Part shown: piece by piece, positions 34,342 through 42,914 of the stretch
Position numbering within the stretch: the stretch's first letter is position 1
Layout: every line of letters begins with the position of its first letter
Source: Cellulophaga lytica DSM 7489
GTDB taxonomy: Bacteria; Bacteroidota; Bacteroidia; Flavobacteriales; Flavobacteriaceae
Length of the DNA: 64,000 nt
Assembly (NCBI RefSeq): GCF_000190595.1
Contig: NC_015167.1
Location: 1,042,501 to 1,106,500 of the forward strand
Reading direction: 5' to 3'
Made by a program: the position numbers and the translations under genes
Notes under the pieces: model-generated
What the model was told of the DNA's origin: nothing
The model's database searches: none
What the model saw: the letters and a program-made list of their open reading frames with translations, nothing else

Positions 34342-35331
34342 ATGAAAAACTTTGTCCCAATTGCAATTCTCATTTTTATTGGTATTATTTCCTGCTCGAA
34401 TGAACTTGAATTGAATGGAAACTGGATAAACACCTACTATTCAAATGAAAATGGGCAAATACAGAATCTTGATTTGGAATCTAGAATATTGTTAAACATC
34501 AAGAACAATAAAATAAGAATAATAAAATTCCCAACCAATCAAGACCAATTCGTACAATTGGACACAGTATTAGATTTGCAACCAAAAACCCAAAAACTAA
34601 TATTTAAGGATCAAATCGGACAAATAGAGGGGCAATTTATCTTTGCGAAAGACAGTATCATTTTTAATAACTTTAAGTCTTCAAAATCATATTCTGTTTT
34701 TAAAAAAATACCTAAGCAATTTAAAGATGTGAGTTGGAATCCAGTAGGTAAATCATATCGGTATAATGGTAATAAATCAATTATGAATGCAGATTTTGTT
34801 AATGATACTATGATGATTCATTATGACGGGAATAATGAAAAAATATCCAAAAACGAATGGTCTATCGAAAGTTTTGAAAATTTAAAGTTCCTTTTATTTA
34901 GCAATAATCTTTATTCAATTCCCATAAAAATCGACTCAGCAATCAATGAAAAAGTTTATCTATCTACATACGACGATAAAATTCAAAATTATGTATTTGT
35001 TGAGCAAGCAAAAACTAAATTGGACAAGTTAATTGGGAAATGGCAAGTTATAAAGCAAAATGACCTAAAAAAACCGACTCCAATTATTGACCCATTTTGG
35101 AGAAATTATATTGAACATATTACTGTTTCTAAAGATTCAATTAAAATTACTAGTATAGGGCAGAATTCTACAAGCAAGTGGGAACTCAGCGGGTCTGGAG
35201 GATTAATTTTTCTTTATGGTAAAAAGTTCAGGACCTTCCGTATCGTGCGTTTGACAGAGCAAGAAATGGAACTAGAAATTGGAGGTGAAAATTGGGATGG
35301 ACAAATGCATTCAATTTACCAACGGAAATGA
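34342..35331 (+). CDS. Lipoprotein with two lipocalin-like domains
   Basis: A 329-residue protein with a lipoprotein signal (AILIFIGIISC, Cys18). Two similar beta domains each open with a GNW/GKW motif (LNGNWINTYY about 25-34; LIGKWQVIK about 230-238) and end in an aromatic strand, as in lipocalin-like lipoproteins of Bacteroidota. The start is only 14 nt after the opening box. Function unknown. Confidence 0.68.
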   Translation: MKNFVPIAILIFIGIISCSNELELNGNWINTYYSNENGQIQNLDLESRILLNIKNNKIRIIKFPTNQDQFVQLDTVLDLQPKTQKLIFKDQIGQIEGQFIFAKDSIIFNNFKSSKSYSVFKKIPKQFKDVSWNPVGKSYRYNGNKSIMNADFVNDTMMIHYDGNNEKISKNEWSIESFENLKFLLFSNNLYSIPIKIDSAINEKVYLSTYDDKIQNYVFVEQAKTKLDKLIGKWQVIKQNDLKKPTPIIDPFWRNYIEHITVSKDSIKITSIGQNSTSKWELSGSGGLIFLYGKKFRTFRIVRLTEQEMELEIGGENWDGQMHSIYQRK

Positions 35332-35335
35332 AAAC

Positions 35336-35538
35336 TACAGGTAACAATACCTATAGCAAATAGGGCGAAAAGTGCTATATTTAAGGGCTTGGGCTTGTTT
35401 ACTAAGTCCGCTAAATCTTATGGATTTAGCTTTAGAATAGAAAAAATAAATCAAAACAATAAGCTTTAGCTTCGTGCGTAGACGGAAACGAAAAGTTTCC
35501 TTGACTCCGCACTACGCTTAGCCCAACCGTTACCATAC
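35336..35538 (+). repeat. attC-like cassette junction (class II, ~203 bp)
   Basis: TACAGGTAAC (35336-35345) exactly complements GTTACCTGTA at 34328. The right end is GTTACCATAC (35529-35538). Terminal hairpin GCTAAATC-TTATG-GATTTAGC. A second inverted pair (CGGAAACG/CGTTTCC type) lies near 35480-35505. Confidence 0.8.
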
Positions 35539-35553
35539 ATTTGAGAAAAACCG

Positions 35554-36015
35554 ATGAACGAAACAAACTTGACTTCCAAAATTAAAACTGAACCGAATAT
35601 TGGAAACCGATTTGCTGCTGGATTAGTAGATTACATTATAATTTATGCGGTTACATTCTTTCTGATTTATACTCTTGGCGAACCGAATGACGAAGGAGGA
35701 TATTCCTTGAATGGATTACCAGGATTAATTCCAATTGCTTTTTGGCTGATTATGACTGTTGGACTTGAAATTGGATTCGGAGCAACTCTCGGGAATTCAT
35801 TAGTTGGACTTAAACCGATTCCGAAAAACGGAACAAACCGAAAATTGACTTTTGGAGAATCTTTTAAAAGACATTTACTTGACCCAATCGATATGTTCTT
35901 TTTTGGATTAATCGGAATTATAACAATAAAAAACACAGATAAAAATCAACGATTAGGAGATATTTGGGGAAATACAATTGTTGTGAAAACATCTGAATTA
36001 AAAAAAACGGAATAA
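35554..36015 (+). CDS. RDD-family membrane protein
   Basis: A 153-residue protein with the RDD pattern: NRFAAGLVDYIIIYAVTFF in the first helix, GATLGNSLVGLKPIPKNG between helices, and FGESFKRHLLDPIDMF before the last helix. It ends KNQRLGDIWGNTIVVK, as in typical members. Role unknown; sometimes linked to ion transport. Both cassette boxes match 10/10. Confidence 0.82.
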   Translation: MNETNLTSKIKTEPNIGNRFAAGLVDYIIIYAVTFFLIYTLGEPNDEGGYSLNGLPGLIPIAFWLIMTVGLEIGFGATLGNSLVGLKPIPKNGTNRKLTFGESFKRHLLDPIDMFFFGLIGIITIKNTDKNQRLGDIWGNTIVVKTSELKKTE

Positions 36016-36020
36016 AAAAC

Positions 36021-36084
36021 GTATGGTAACAATGAATAAAAATAATTGCTCAATTTTGGGCTTAACCAAAGGTCGTTGCAAGTA
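36021..36084 (+). repeat. Internally deleted attC-like junction
   Basis: GTATGGTAAC (36021-36030) exactly complements GTTACCATAC at 35529. The right end GTTGCAAGTA (36075-36084) opens the next cassette. Only 64 bp long: the centre is missing, but the left AATGAATAAAAATAATTGCT and right GGGCTTAACCAAAGGT pieces come from class I and class II respectively. Confidence 0.7.
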
Positions 36085-36093
36085 ATTTAAGAA

Positions 36094-36906
36094 ATGACGA
36101 ACTTAAACAGAAGAAAATTTATAAAACGAGGAATTTTAGCCTCAATTGGATTAGTACTTTTAGACTCACTTTGGTTTGAGAAATATGTAATTGACTGGAA
36201 TTACTTTGACATCTCAAAATCGCAAAAAGACAAAATAAAAATCATTCAAATTTCGGATTTACACTTTGACCAATTAAGATATTTTCATAAATCTATTGCG
36301 AAAAAAATAAATTTAATTAAACCTGATTTAGTATTTATAACTGGAGATTCTGTTGACAAAACTGAAAAAATAGATTCACTGAATGATTTTTTGCAATTAA
36401 TAGATAATTCTATAAAAAAATATGCGATTACCGGAAATTGGGAATATTGGGGAAAAGTGGATTTGACAAAACTTAAAAATACTTATTCTAAAAATAATTG
36501 CGAATTATTAATAAACGAGAACAGAACTATTTCAATTAAAAATCGTAAAATCTCAATAATCGGAATTGACGATTTAGTTGGTGGAAATGCTGATTTCGGA
36601 AAAGCAATTGAAAATCTAAAACAAACCGAAACCAATATCGTTTTATCACATTGTCCTGAATATAGAGATATAATCACAAAACAAAAAGAGAATTTAAATA
36701 TTGATTTAGTACTTTCTGGTCATACTCACGGAGGACAGATTACATTTTTAGGAATCGTTCCTTTTAAACCTCAAGGGAGTGGAAAGTATTTAAAAGGTTG
36801 GTATAAAGAATCGGAACCGAAAATGTATATATCAAAAGGAATTGGAACAAGTATTTTACCAATCCGATTTGGAGCAAGAGCGGAAATGGTAGAAATGGAA
36901 ATATAA
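36094..36906 (+). CDS. Metallophosphoesterase with altered GNHE motif
   Basis: A 270-residue calcineurin-like phosphoesterase with an N-terminal twin-arginine-like signal (NRRKFIKRGILASIGLVLL). Motifs are in order: DLH (D55, H57), GD (84-85), GNWE (114-117), LSHCPE, and SGHTHGGQ. The usual GNHE histidine is Trp116, so catalysis may be weakened or changed. It resembles YkuE/YaeI-type membrane-facing enzymes. The closing box TACTGGCAGC (36911-36920) matches the opening box at 8/10. Confidence 0.83.
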   Translation: MTNLNRRKFIKRGILASIGLVLLDSLWFEKYVIDWNYFDISKSQKDKIKIIQISDLHFDQLRYFHKSIAKKINLIKPDLVFITGDSVDKTEKIDSLNDFLQLIDNSIKKYAITGNWEYWGKVDLTKLKNTYSKNNCELLINENRTISIKNRKISIIGIDDLVGGNADFGKAIENLKQTETNIVLSHCPEYRDIITKQKENLNIDLVLSGHTHGGQITFLGIVPFKPQGSGKYLKGWYKESEPKMYISKGIGTSILPIRFGARAEMVEMEI

Positions 36907-36987
36907 AAACTACTGGCAGCAAAGTACTGTGGTAAAAAACAAGTAAAAACTCATTAACTTTCCACTAAAACACTTCTATAATTATTA

Positions 36988-37262
36988 TCATAGGATAAGC
37001 CCTGATTTTGCGATAGCAAAGGCTATTAACGCTAACTTTTTACTCTTTCCTTTGGCTACTATTCGGTCATAAATAGCCTTACAGACCTTATTATATTTAC
37101 ACGCATTAAAGCTGCACATGAATAATAAGTTTTGTAATTTTTGATTTCTTATTTTACTAATTCGCGGGCCTCTTTTTACCCTACTCCTACTTTGATGAAC
37201 ACTGGTGTTAACCCAGCATAACTACATAATTCACTACCACTACTAAAATGCCTAAAAAATCA
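36988..37262 (-). pseudogene. IS110-type transposase C-terminal remnant
   Basis: On the minus strand the sequence encodes FRHFSSGSELCSYAGLTPVF, then, after a one-base frame change, RVKRGPRISKIRNQKLQNL, then FMCSFNACKYNKVCKAIYD and KSKKLALIAF up to TGA. This is the conserved C-terminal (Transposase_20) part of IS110-family transposases. The N-terminal catalytic domain and element ends are missing. It lies where array 4 breaks off. Confidence 0.75.
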
Positions 37263-37397
37263 TTCTAAGTAAAAAAATTATCAAGCTTTAGGACTTTATA
37301 ACATTCTAGTAACACTAGTTAAATCAAAAAAACAAAAATTTAACAATTAAAATCTTATAAATTTGTAATATTATACTTTAACCCAAATACAAAAATT

Positions 37398-40300
37398 ATG
37401 AAAAAAAATCTACTAATGTTTAAAAGGCTTACGTATCTACCTTTGTTTTTAATGCTGCTCTCACTAAGTTCAGTAGCTCAATCTCCTGTAGAAAAACATG
37501 GCCGTTTACAAGTTGACGGAAACCGCATTCTTAATGCGTCTGGAGAAATTACGAGCTTAGCTGGTAACAGCCTCTTTTGGAGTAATGCTGGAGACACCTC
37601 CGATTTTTATAATGCAGAAACTGTTGATTTTTTAGCAGAAAACTGGAATAGCTCACTTATTAGAATAGCTATGGGCGTAAAAGAAAATTGGGATGGCGGA
37701 AATGGCTATATTGATAGTCCGCAGGAGCAAGAAGCTAAAATTAGAAAAGTTATTGATGCAGCTATTGCTAACGGCATATATGTAATAATAGACTGGCACA
37801 CTCACGAAGCAGAGTTATACACAGATGAGGCTGTTGACTTTTTTACCAGAATGGCAGACCTATACGGAGATACTCCCAATGTAATGTATGAAATTTATAA
37901 CGAGCCTATATACCAAAGTTGGCCTGTTATTAAGAATTATGCAGAGCAAGTAATTGCTGGTATACGTTCTAAAGACCCAGATAATTTAATAATTGTAGGT
38001 ACTAGCAATTATTCTCAGCAAGTTGATGTAGCATCAGCAGACCCAATATCTGATACTAATGTGGCATATACTTTACATTTTTATGCAGCATTTAACCCGC
38101 ATGATAACTTAAGAAATGTAGCACAGACAGCATTAGATAATAATGTTGCTTTGTTTGTTACAGAATGGGGTACAATTTTAAATACCGGACAAGGAGAACC
38201 AGACAAAGAAAGCACTAATACTTGGATGGCCTTTTTGAAAGAAAAAGGTATAAGTCACGCTAATTGGTCTTTGAGTGACAAAGCTTTTCCTGAAACAGGG
38301 TCTGTAGTTCAAGCAGGACAAGGTGTATCTGGTTTAATTAGCAATAAACTTACAGCCTCTGGTGAAATTGTAAAAAACATCATCCAAAACTGGGATACAG
38401 AGACCTCTACAGGACCTAAAACAACACAATGTAGTACTATAGAATGTATTAGAGCTGCAATGGAAACAGCACAAGCAGGAGATGAAATTATAATTGCCCC
38501 TGGAAACTACAATTTTCAAGACAAGATACAAGGTGCCTTTAACCGTAGTGTTTACCTTTATGGTAGTGCTAACGGAAACAGTACAAACCCTATTATATTA
38601 AGAGGCGAAAGCGCTACAAACCCTCCTGTTTTCTCAGGATTAGATTATAACAATGGCTACCTATTAAGTATTGAAGGTGATTATTGGAATATTAAAGATA
38701 TAGAGTTTAAAACTGGGTCTAAAGGTATTGTTCTTGACAATTCTAATGGTAGTAAATTAAAAAACCTTGTTGTTCATGATATTGGAGAAGAAGCTATTCA
38801 CTTGCGTGATGGATCTAGCAATAATAGTATAGATGGTTGCACTATATACAATACAGGTAGAACTAAACCTGGTTTTGGTGAAGGTTTATATGTAGGCTCA
38901 GATAAAGGACAACATGACACTTATGAAAGAGCTTGTAACAATAACACTATTGAAAACTGTACCGTTGGACCCAATGTAACAGCAGAAGGCGTAGATGTTA
39001 AGGAAGGTACAATGAACACTATTATAAGAAATTGCGTGTTTTCTGCAGAAGGAATTTCAGGAGAAAATAGCTCAGATGCTTTTATTGATTTAAAAGGAGC
39101 CTATGGTTTTGTATACAGAAACACGTTTAATGTTGATGGTTCTGAAGTAATAAATACTGGAGTAGACTTTTTAGATAGAGGTACAGGATTTAATACAGGT
39201 TTTAGAAATGCAATATTTGAAAATACATATAACCTTGGCAGTAGAGCTTCAGAAATTTCAACTGCTCGTAAAAAACAAGGTTCTCCTGAACAAACTCACG
39301 TTTGGGATAATATTAGAAACCCTAATTCTGTTGATTTTCCAATAAGTGATGGTACAGAAAATCTAGTAAATAATTTCTGCCCAGATTGGAATATAGAACC
39401 ATGTAATCCTGTAGACGAAACCAACCAAGCACCTACAATAAGCTTCCTATCTCCTGTTAACAATATTACTTTAGTTGAAGGTTATAATTTACAAGTTGAA
39501 GTTAATGCTACTGATGCAGATGGAACTATTGATAATGTAAAACTTTATATAGATAACAATTTAGTTAGGCAAATAAATTCTACTTCATATAAATGGGGCC
39601 ATTCTGATTCTCCAAATACAGATGAACTTAATGGTCTTACAGAAGGAACTTATACCTTAAAAGCAATTGCAACTGATAACGACGGGGCTTCTACAGAAAC
39701 GCAATTTACGTTAACTGTAATAACAGAACAAAGTCCGTCTGAGAATTGTGACTTTAATACACCTTCTTCAACTGGTTTAGAAGATTTTGACATTAAAAAG
39801 TTTTCTAACGTTTTTGTGTTAGGATCTGGCGGACCATCTTTAAGTAATTTAAAAACATTTACTATTAATTGGAATTCGCAATACAATGGGTTATATCAAT
39901 TTTCAATAAACACAAACAACGGTGTACCTGATTATTATATAAATTTAAAACCAAAAATTACCTTTCAGTTTAAAAATGCAAATCCAGAAATATCTATTAG
40001 CAATAGCTTAATTCCTAATTTTGATGGTGATTACTGGGTAACATCAGATAACGGTAATTTTGTGATGGTATCTAAAACTAATAATTTTACGATATACTTT
40101 AGTAATGACGCTACTGCTCCTATTTGTAATGTTACGCCTAGTAACCAAATAAGTAAAATTACTGATGATTCTAGTATTAATTTTAAGCTTTACCCTAATC
40201 CTGCTTTAGACGAAACTATTTTTGTGAGCGCTGAAGATGAAAAACTAGTATCCGTTAAAATTTATGATTTACAAGGAAAACTATTAATTGACAAACAAGA

Positions 40301-40409
40301 TAATAGTGCGTTGTTAAAATTAAATATTTCTGAAATTTTACCTGGAACATATGTTATAGAAATTACAGGTACAACTTCTAAAAAACGTTCTTTATTTGTT
40401 AAAAAATAG
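37398..40409 (+). CDS. Secreted multidomain GH5 / beta-helix enzyme with T9SS tail
   Basis: A 1003-residue exported protein with a signal peptide ending about residue 27. A GH5 endoglucanase-like domain spans about 33-330, with acid/base E169 in IYNEP, nucleophile E256 in VTEWG and DWHTHE near 132. A right-handed parallel beta-helix follows at about 340-670 (CIRAAMETAQAGDEIIIAPG, repeated NNTIENCTV-like turns), then an Ig-like domain at 680-780 and a further beta domain. The type IX sorting tail is at ~925-1003 (FKLYPNPALDE to KKRSLFVKK). It probably attacks beta-linked polysaccharide outside the cell; the helix domain may be a second lyase or a binding module. It is not flanked by cassette boxes. 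Confidence 0.85.
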   Translation: MKKNLLMFKRLTYLPLFLMLLSLSSVAQSPVEKHGRLQVDGNRILNASGEITSLAGNSLFWSNAGDTSDFYNAETVDFLAENWNSSLIRIAMGVKENWDGGNGYIDSPQEQEAKIRKVIDAAIANGIYVIIDWHTHEAELYTDEAVDFFTRMADLYGDTPNVMYEIYNEPIYQSWPVIKNYAEQVIAGIRSKDPDNLIIVGTSNYSQQVDVASADPISDTNVAYTLHFYAAFNPHDNLRNVAQTALDNNVALFVTEWGTILNTGQGEPDKESTNTWMAFLKEKGISHANWSLSDKAFPETGSVVQAGQGVSGLISNKLTASGEIVKNIIQNWDTETSTGPKTTQCSTIECIRAAMETAQAGDEIIIAPGNYNFQDKIQGAFNRSVYLYGSANGNSTNPIILRGESATNPPVFSGLDYNNGYLLSIEGDYWNIKDIEFKTGSKGIVLDNSNGSKLKNLVVHDIGEEAIHLRDGSSNNSIDGCTIYNTGRTKPGFGEGLYVGSDKGQHDTYERACNNNTIENCTVGPNVTAEGVDVKEGTMNTIIRNCVFSAEGISGENSSDAFIDLKGAYGFVYRNTFNVDGSEVINTGVDFLDRGTGFNTGFRNAIFENTYNLGSRASEISTARKKQGSPEQTHVWDNIRNPNSVDFPISDGTENLVNNFCPDWNIEPCNPVDETNQAPTISFLSPVNNITLVEGYNLQVEVNATDADGTIDNVKLYIDNNLVRQINSTSYKWGHSDSPNTDELNGLTEGTYTLKAIATDNDGASTETQFTLTVITEQSPSENCDFNTPSSTGLEDFDIKKFSNVFVLGSGGPSLSNLKTFTINWNSQYNGLYQFSINTNNGVPDYYINLKPKITFQFKNANPEISISNSLIPNFDGDYWVTSDNGNFVMVSKTNNFTIYFSNDATAPICNVTPSNQISKITDDSSINFKLYPNPALDETIFVSAEDEKLVSVKIYDLQGKLLIDKQDNSALLKLNISEILPGTYVIEITGTTSKKRSLFVKK

Positions 40410-40455
40410 TGCTTGCAAAAGGCTATTTATTTTTAGATTAAAAATTAATAACAAT

Positions 40456-40493
40456 AAAAGCGGAATATCTATTTTTAGGTATTCCGCTTTTTT
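40456..40493 (+). terminator. Rho-independent terminator after the GH5 gene
   Basis: Stem AAAAGCGGAATA (40456-40467) and TATTCCGCTTTT with a 12-nt loop, ending in a T run. It lies 47 bp after the stop codon and is placed to end the GH5 transcript. Confidence 0.8.
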
Positions 40494-40555
40494 ATTATTT
40501 ACGTCATACAAATATTTAAACCAACCACATTACTCAGAACCTAAAAATTAATAGC

Positions 40556-40649
40556 AAATCACAACCATTATGTATAATCTTATGAGATTTTTATTTGCTA
40601 AATTAGGAGCTTAAACCACGTATTAACCATTGCCAAACCGTTGGCATTA
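40556..40649 (+). repeat. Shortened attC-like junction opening the fifth cassette group
   Basis: Left box AAATCACAAC (40556-40565, no partner found), left flank CATTATGTATAATC, small hairpin, then the class I right part TTTGCTAAATTAGGAGCTTAA and the right end GTTGGCATTA (40640-40649). At 94 bp it is shorter than intact sites. Confidence 0.65.
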
Positions 40650-40665
40650 ATTAAGACAAACCAAA

Positions 40666-41121
40666 TTGAAAGTTAGAGAAACACATAGAAATGATTATAC
40701 CATTTCAACTGACAAGAATAAATTAGATGTTTTGAGCATCCACAAATTCCTAGCTAACCAAACTGATTGGGCTAACGGAATTCCTTTAAATACTTTGAAA
40801 ACATCAATTGAAAACTCTTTAAATTTTGGGCTGTACTACAAAAACAAACAAATAGGATTTGCTCGTATAATTTCAGACTTTTCAACTATTGCATATTTAG
40901 GAGATGTATATATTTTAAAAGAGTACAGAGGAAAAGGGTTAAGTAAGTGGTTGATAAATGAAATAATGGAGCATCCAAACCTTCAAGGATTAAGACGTTG
41001 GATTTTATTAACGGATACAGCCGAGTGGCTTTATAAAAAATTTGGGTTTACAGAAATACCTAAACCTGAATTTTATATGGAAAAACACAATCCCAATGTA
41101 TATAGCGCAATAAAAAACTAA
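40666..41121 (+). CDS. GNAT-family N-acetyltransferase
   Basis: A 151-residue acetyltransferase with a TTG start 26 nt after the opening box. The acetyl-CoA loop is YLGDVYILKEYRGKGLSKWL (R-G-K-G-L, about 85-104), followed by LLTDTAEWLYKKFGFTEI. It is close to the small GNATs that carry an IPLNTL segment near residue 45. Its TAA stop (41119-41121) is the first three bases of the closing box TAATGCCAAC. Confidence 0.85.
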   Translation: MKVRETHRNDYTISTDKNKLDVLSIHKFLANQTDWANGIPLNTLKTSIENSLNFGLYYKNKQIGFARIISDFSTIAYLGDVYILKEYRGKGLSKWLINEIMEHPNLQGLRRWILLTDTAEWLYKKFGFTEIPKPEFYMEKHNPNVYSAIKN

Positions 41122-41259
41122 TGCCAACACCGTGTATAATTAATTGCTTTGGGGATTGCTTACTTGGAAAATTCCTTCGGAATTTTCTCGCGTTCGTTTT
41201 TGTTTACTAAATTAGTTGCTTAAACACGCAACTAACCATACACAAAACCGTTGTAAGCC
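41119..41259 (+). repeat. attC-like cassette junction (class I)
   Basis: TAATGCCAAC (41119-41128) exactly complements GTTGGCATTA at 40640. The right end is GTTGTAAGCC (41250-41259). GTGTATAATTAATTGC pairs with the right flank at 13 of 16, all three mismatches being bottom-strand wobbles. Spacers 3 and 6 nt. Terminal hairpin GAAAATTCC-TTCG-GGAATTTTC type. Confidence 0.87.
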
Positions 41260-41278
41260 ATTTGATAAAAATAGAACT

Positions 41279-42040
41279 ATGAATAAGATTTTTACAATAT
41301 TACTATTGTCTTTTTTGATCATTTCTTGTAATAAAAGTAATGAAAAAACCAAAGTACTTTTCATTACAACCAACGTTAATGAAATGAAAAATGAACCAAA
41401 TGGAACTTATTTAATTGAATTGGCAATTCCTTTCAATAAATTCTCTGAAAAAAATCTTGAAATTGATATTGTATCACCTAAAGGTGGTGAAATTCCAATA
41501 TACCACAGCGGAGACACAACCAGTTTAGTAAAAGCAGTTATCAAAAGTGAATTATTCCAAAATAAGACAAAGAATAGTTTAAAACCAACCGAAATTAATC
41601 CAAAAGAATATTTAGGTATAATTATTCCTGGCGGATATGGACAATTTTGGGATACGCATAAAGATGTAGATATTCTTAGAGTGATATCAGAAATATATGA
41701 TAATGGAGGAATTATTGGAACAATAGGCCACGGAACTGCTACACTTATCGATGTGAAATTAAAATCAGGTGAATATCTGGTAAAAAACAAAACAATGACA
41801 AGTTTTCCTACGTGGAATGAAAAAAATATAATGAAACAATCAGATTATGGAAAGTTGTTACCTTATGATATGGAAACCGAATTAAAAAAAAGAGGTGCAA
41901 ACTTAAAAGTGTATAATCACGAAAGAAAAATAAATTATGAAATTGTAGATTCTGAAAACAGATTGATAACTGCTTCTTTTGCTAATAGTGGAAAGTTTGT
42001 TGCAGACGAAGTTTTGAATTTGATAAATAGAAAAGAATAA
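41279..42040 (+). CDS. DJ-1/PfpI-like lipoprotein lacking the catalytic cysteine
   Basis: A 253-residue protein from ATG 41279; the upstream open frame lies in the junction. It has a lipoprotein signal (LLLSFLIISC, Cys17), then a DJ-1/PfpI fold: VLFITTNV start, FSEKNLEIDIVSPKGG, IIIPGGYGQFWD. The nucleophile elbow reads GTIGHGTATL, where the usual cysteine before HG is Gly. Classical hydrolase/glyoxalase chemistry is therefore unlikely. The boxes match 8/10. Confidence 0.78.
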   Translation: MNKIFTILLLSFLIISCNKSNEKTKVLFITTNVNEMKNEPNGTYLIELAIPFNKFSEKNLEIDIVSPKGGEIPIYHSGDTTSLVKAVIKSELFQNKTKNSLKPTEINPKEYLGIIIPGGYGQFWDTHKDVDILRVISEIYDNGGIIGTIGHGTATLIDVKLKSGEYLVKNKTMTSFPTWNEKNIMKQSDYGKLLPYDMETELKKRGANLKVYNHERKINYEIVDSENRLITASFANSGKFVADEVLNLINRKE

Positions 42041-42043
42041 AAC

Positions 42044-42193
42044 GACTTACAGCACCGCATAAAATTAATTGCTAGTGCAAGCTTACTTACGAATCCCGAA
42101 GCGTCGGGACTAGCGGACTTTCTATCTGTGGTTTATTTGCTAACTTTAGTGCTTAAACACACAACGAAATTATACACAAGACCGTTGTACCCA
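42044..42193 (+). repeat. attC-like cassette junction (class I)
   Basis: GACTTACAGC (42044-42053) complements GTTGTAAGCC (41250) at 8 of 10; both differences are transitions. The right end is GTTGTACCCA (42184-42193). It contains the TCCCGA-AGCG-TCGGGA hairpin also found at 4542-4689. Confidence 0.8.
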
Positions 42194-42202
42194 ATTTGAG
42201 AA

Positions 42203-42682
42203 ATGCAGAAAACAGATGAATATATAGCGAAAAGATTAAAGTGGAAAGCTGGAAAACACAGCCTTCCAACCCAACATTCGTTCTTATTCGAAAGTTTGCC
42301 ATCTGAAAACCAAAAATTCTACTCGGAATTATTTAAATCTCAAAATATTGGAATTCCTGTTTTAGTTTTCACTCAACCCACAAATGACAAATGGACTGTT
42401 TTTGGAACTCGGAAAATAGTTTGGGGAGAATATAACAACTTTGAAAGTCTGCTGATAAGTGATATTAAAGAAATGCGACCTCAATCGTTAGTTGAAATTA
42501 GCGAAAATGAAAAAGTAACAAGAGAACAAGTGAAAAAAGCTGAATGGGATGAACTGACTATCACTAATCTGAATTCTGAACAGTTCGTTATTCCTGCCTT
42601 TAAAGGTTCTGACTTTTTTGCGATGTGGAATATTTTACTAATGAATTGGCAATTGAATCGGAAACTAAAATTAGAAAACTAA
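42203..42682 (+). CDS. Hypothetical protein in a two-gene cassette
   Basis: A 159-residue soluble protein, ATG 19 nt after the opening box. An alpha/beta pattern (GIPVLVFTQPTNDKWTVFGT, SLLISDIKEM, then a hydrophobic FFAMWNILLMNWQLNRKL end). No family recognised. A second small gene follows in the same cassette. Confidence 0.65.
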   Translation: MQKTDEYIAKRLKWKAGKHSLPTQHSFLFESLPSENQKFYSELFKSQNIGIPVLVFTQPTNDKWTVFGTRKIVWGEYNNFESLLISDIKEMRPQSLVEISENEKVTREQVKKAEWDELTITNLNSEQFVIPAFKGSDFFAMWNILLMNWQLNRKLKLEN

Positions 42683-42721
42683 ATGCCAAATAAGATTATT
42701 CAAAAATAACATATCAATAGA

Positions 42722-42910
42722 TTGACAAAAAATAAAGAATATAACTATCCTTTTCACTCAACTGAAATTGGAGAAGTGGAATCTACTCGCAATTTTAACA
42801 CTGGATATTTTAAGAATTTGACCTTTAAGAAAATCAAAGATGGAGGAAAATTCAGAGGGAATTACATCTGCATCGAATTAGATGATGAATATAGAATTTC
42901 TAAATATTAA
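42722..42910 (+). CDS. Small hypothetical protein in a two-gene cassette
   Basis: A 62-residue protein with a TTG start and a beta-rich pattern (NTGYFKNLTFKKIKDGGKFRGNYICIELDDEYRI). It ends 4 nt before the closing box TGGGTACAAC, which supports it being real. No family recognised. Confidence 0.5.
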   Translation: MTKNKEYNYPFHSTEIGEVESTRNFNTGYFKNLTFKKIKDGGKFRGNYICIELDDEYRISKY

Positions 42911-42914
42911 AAAC

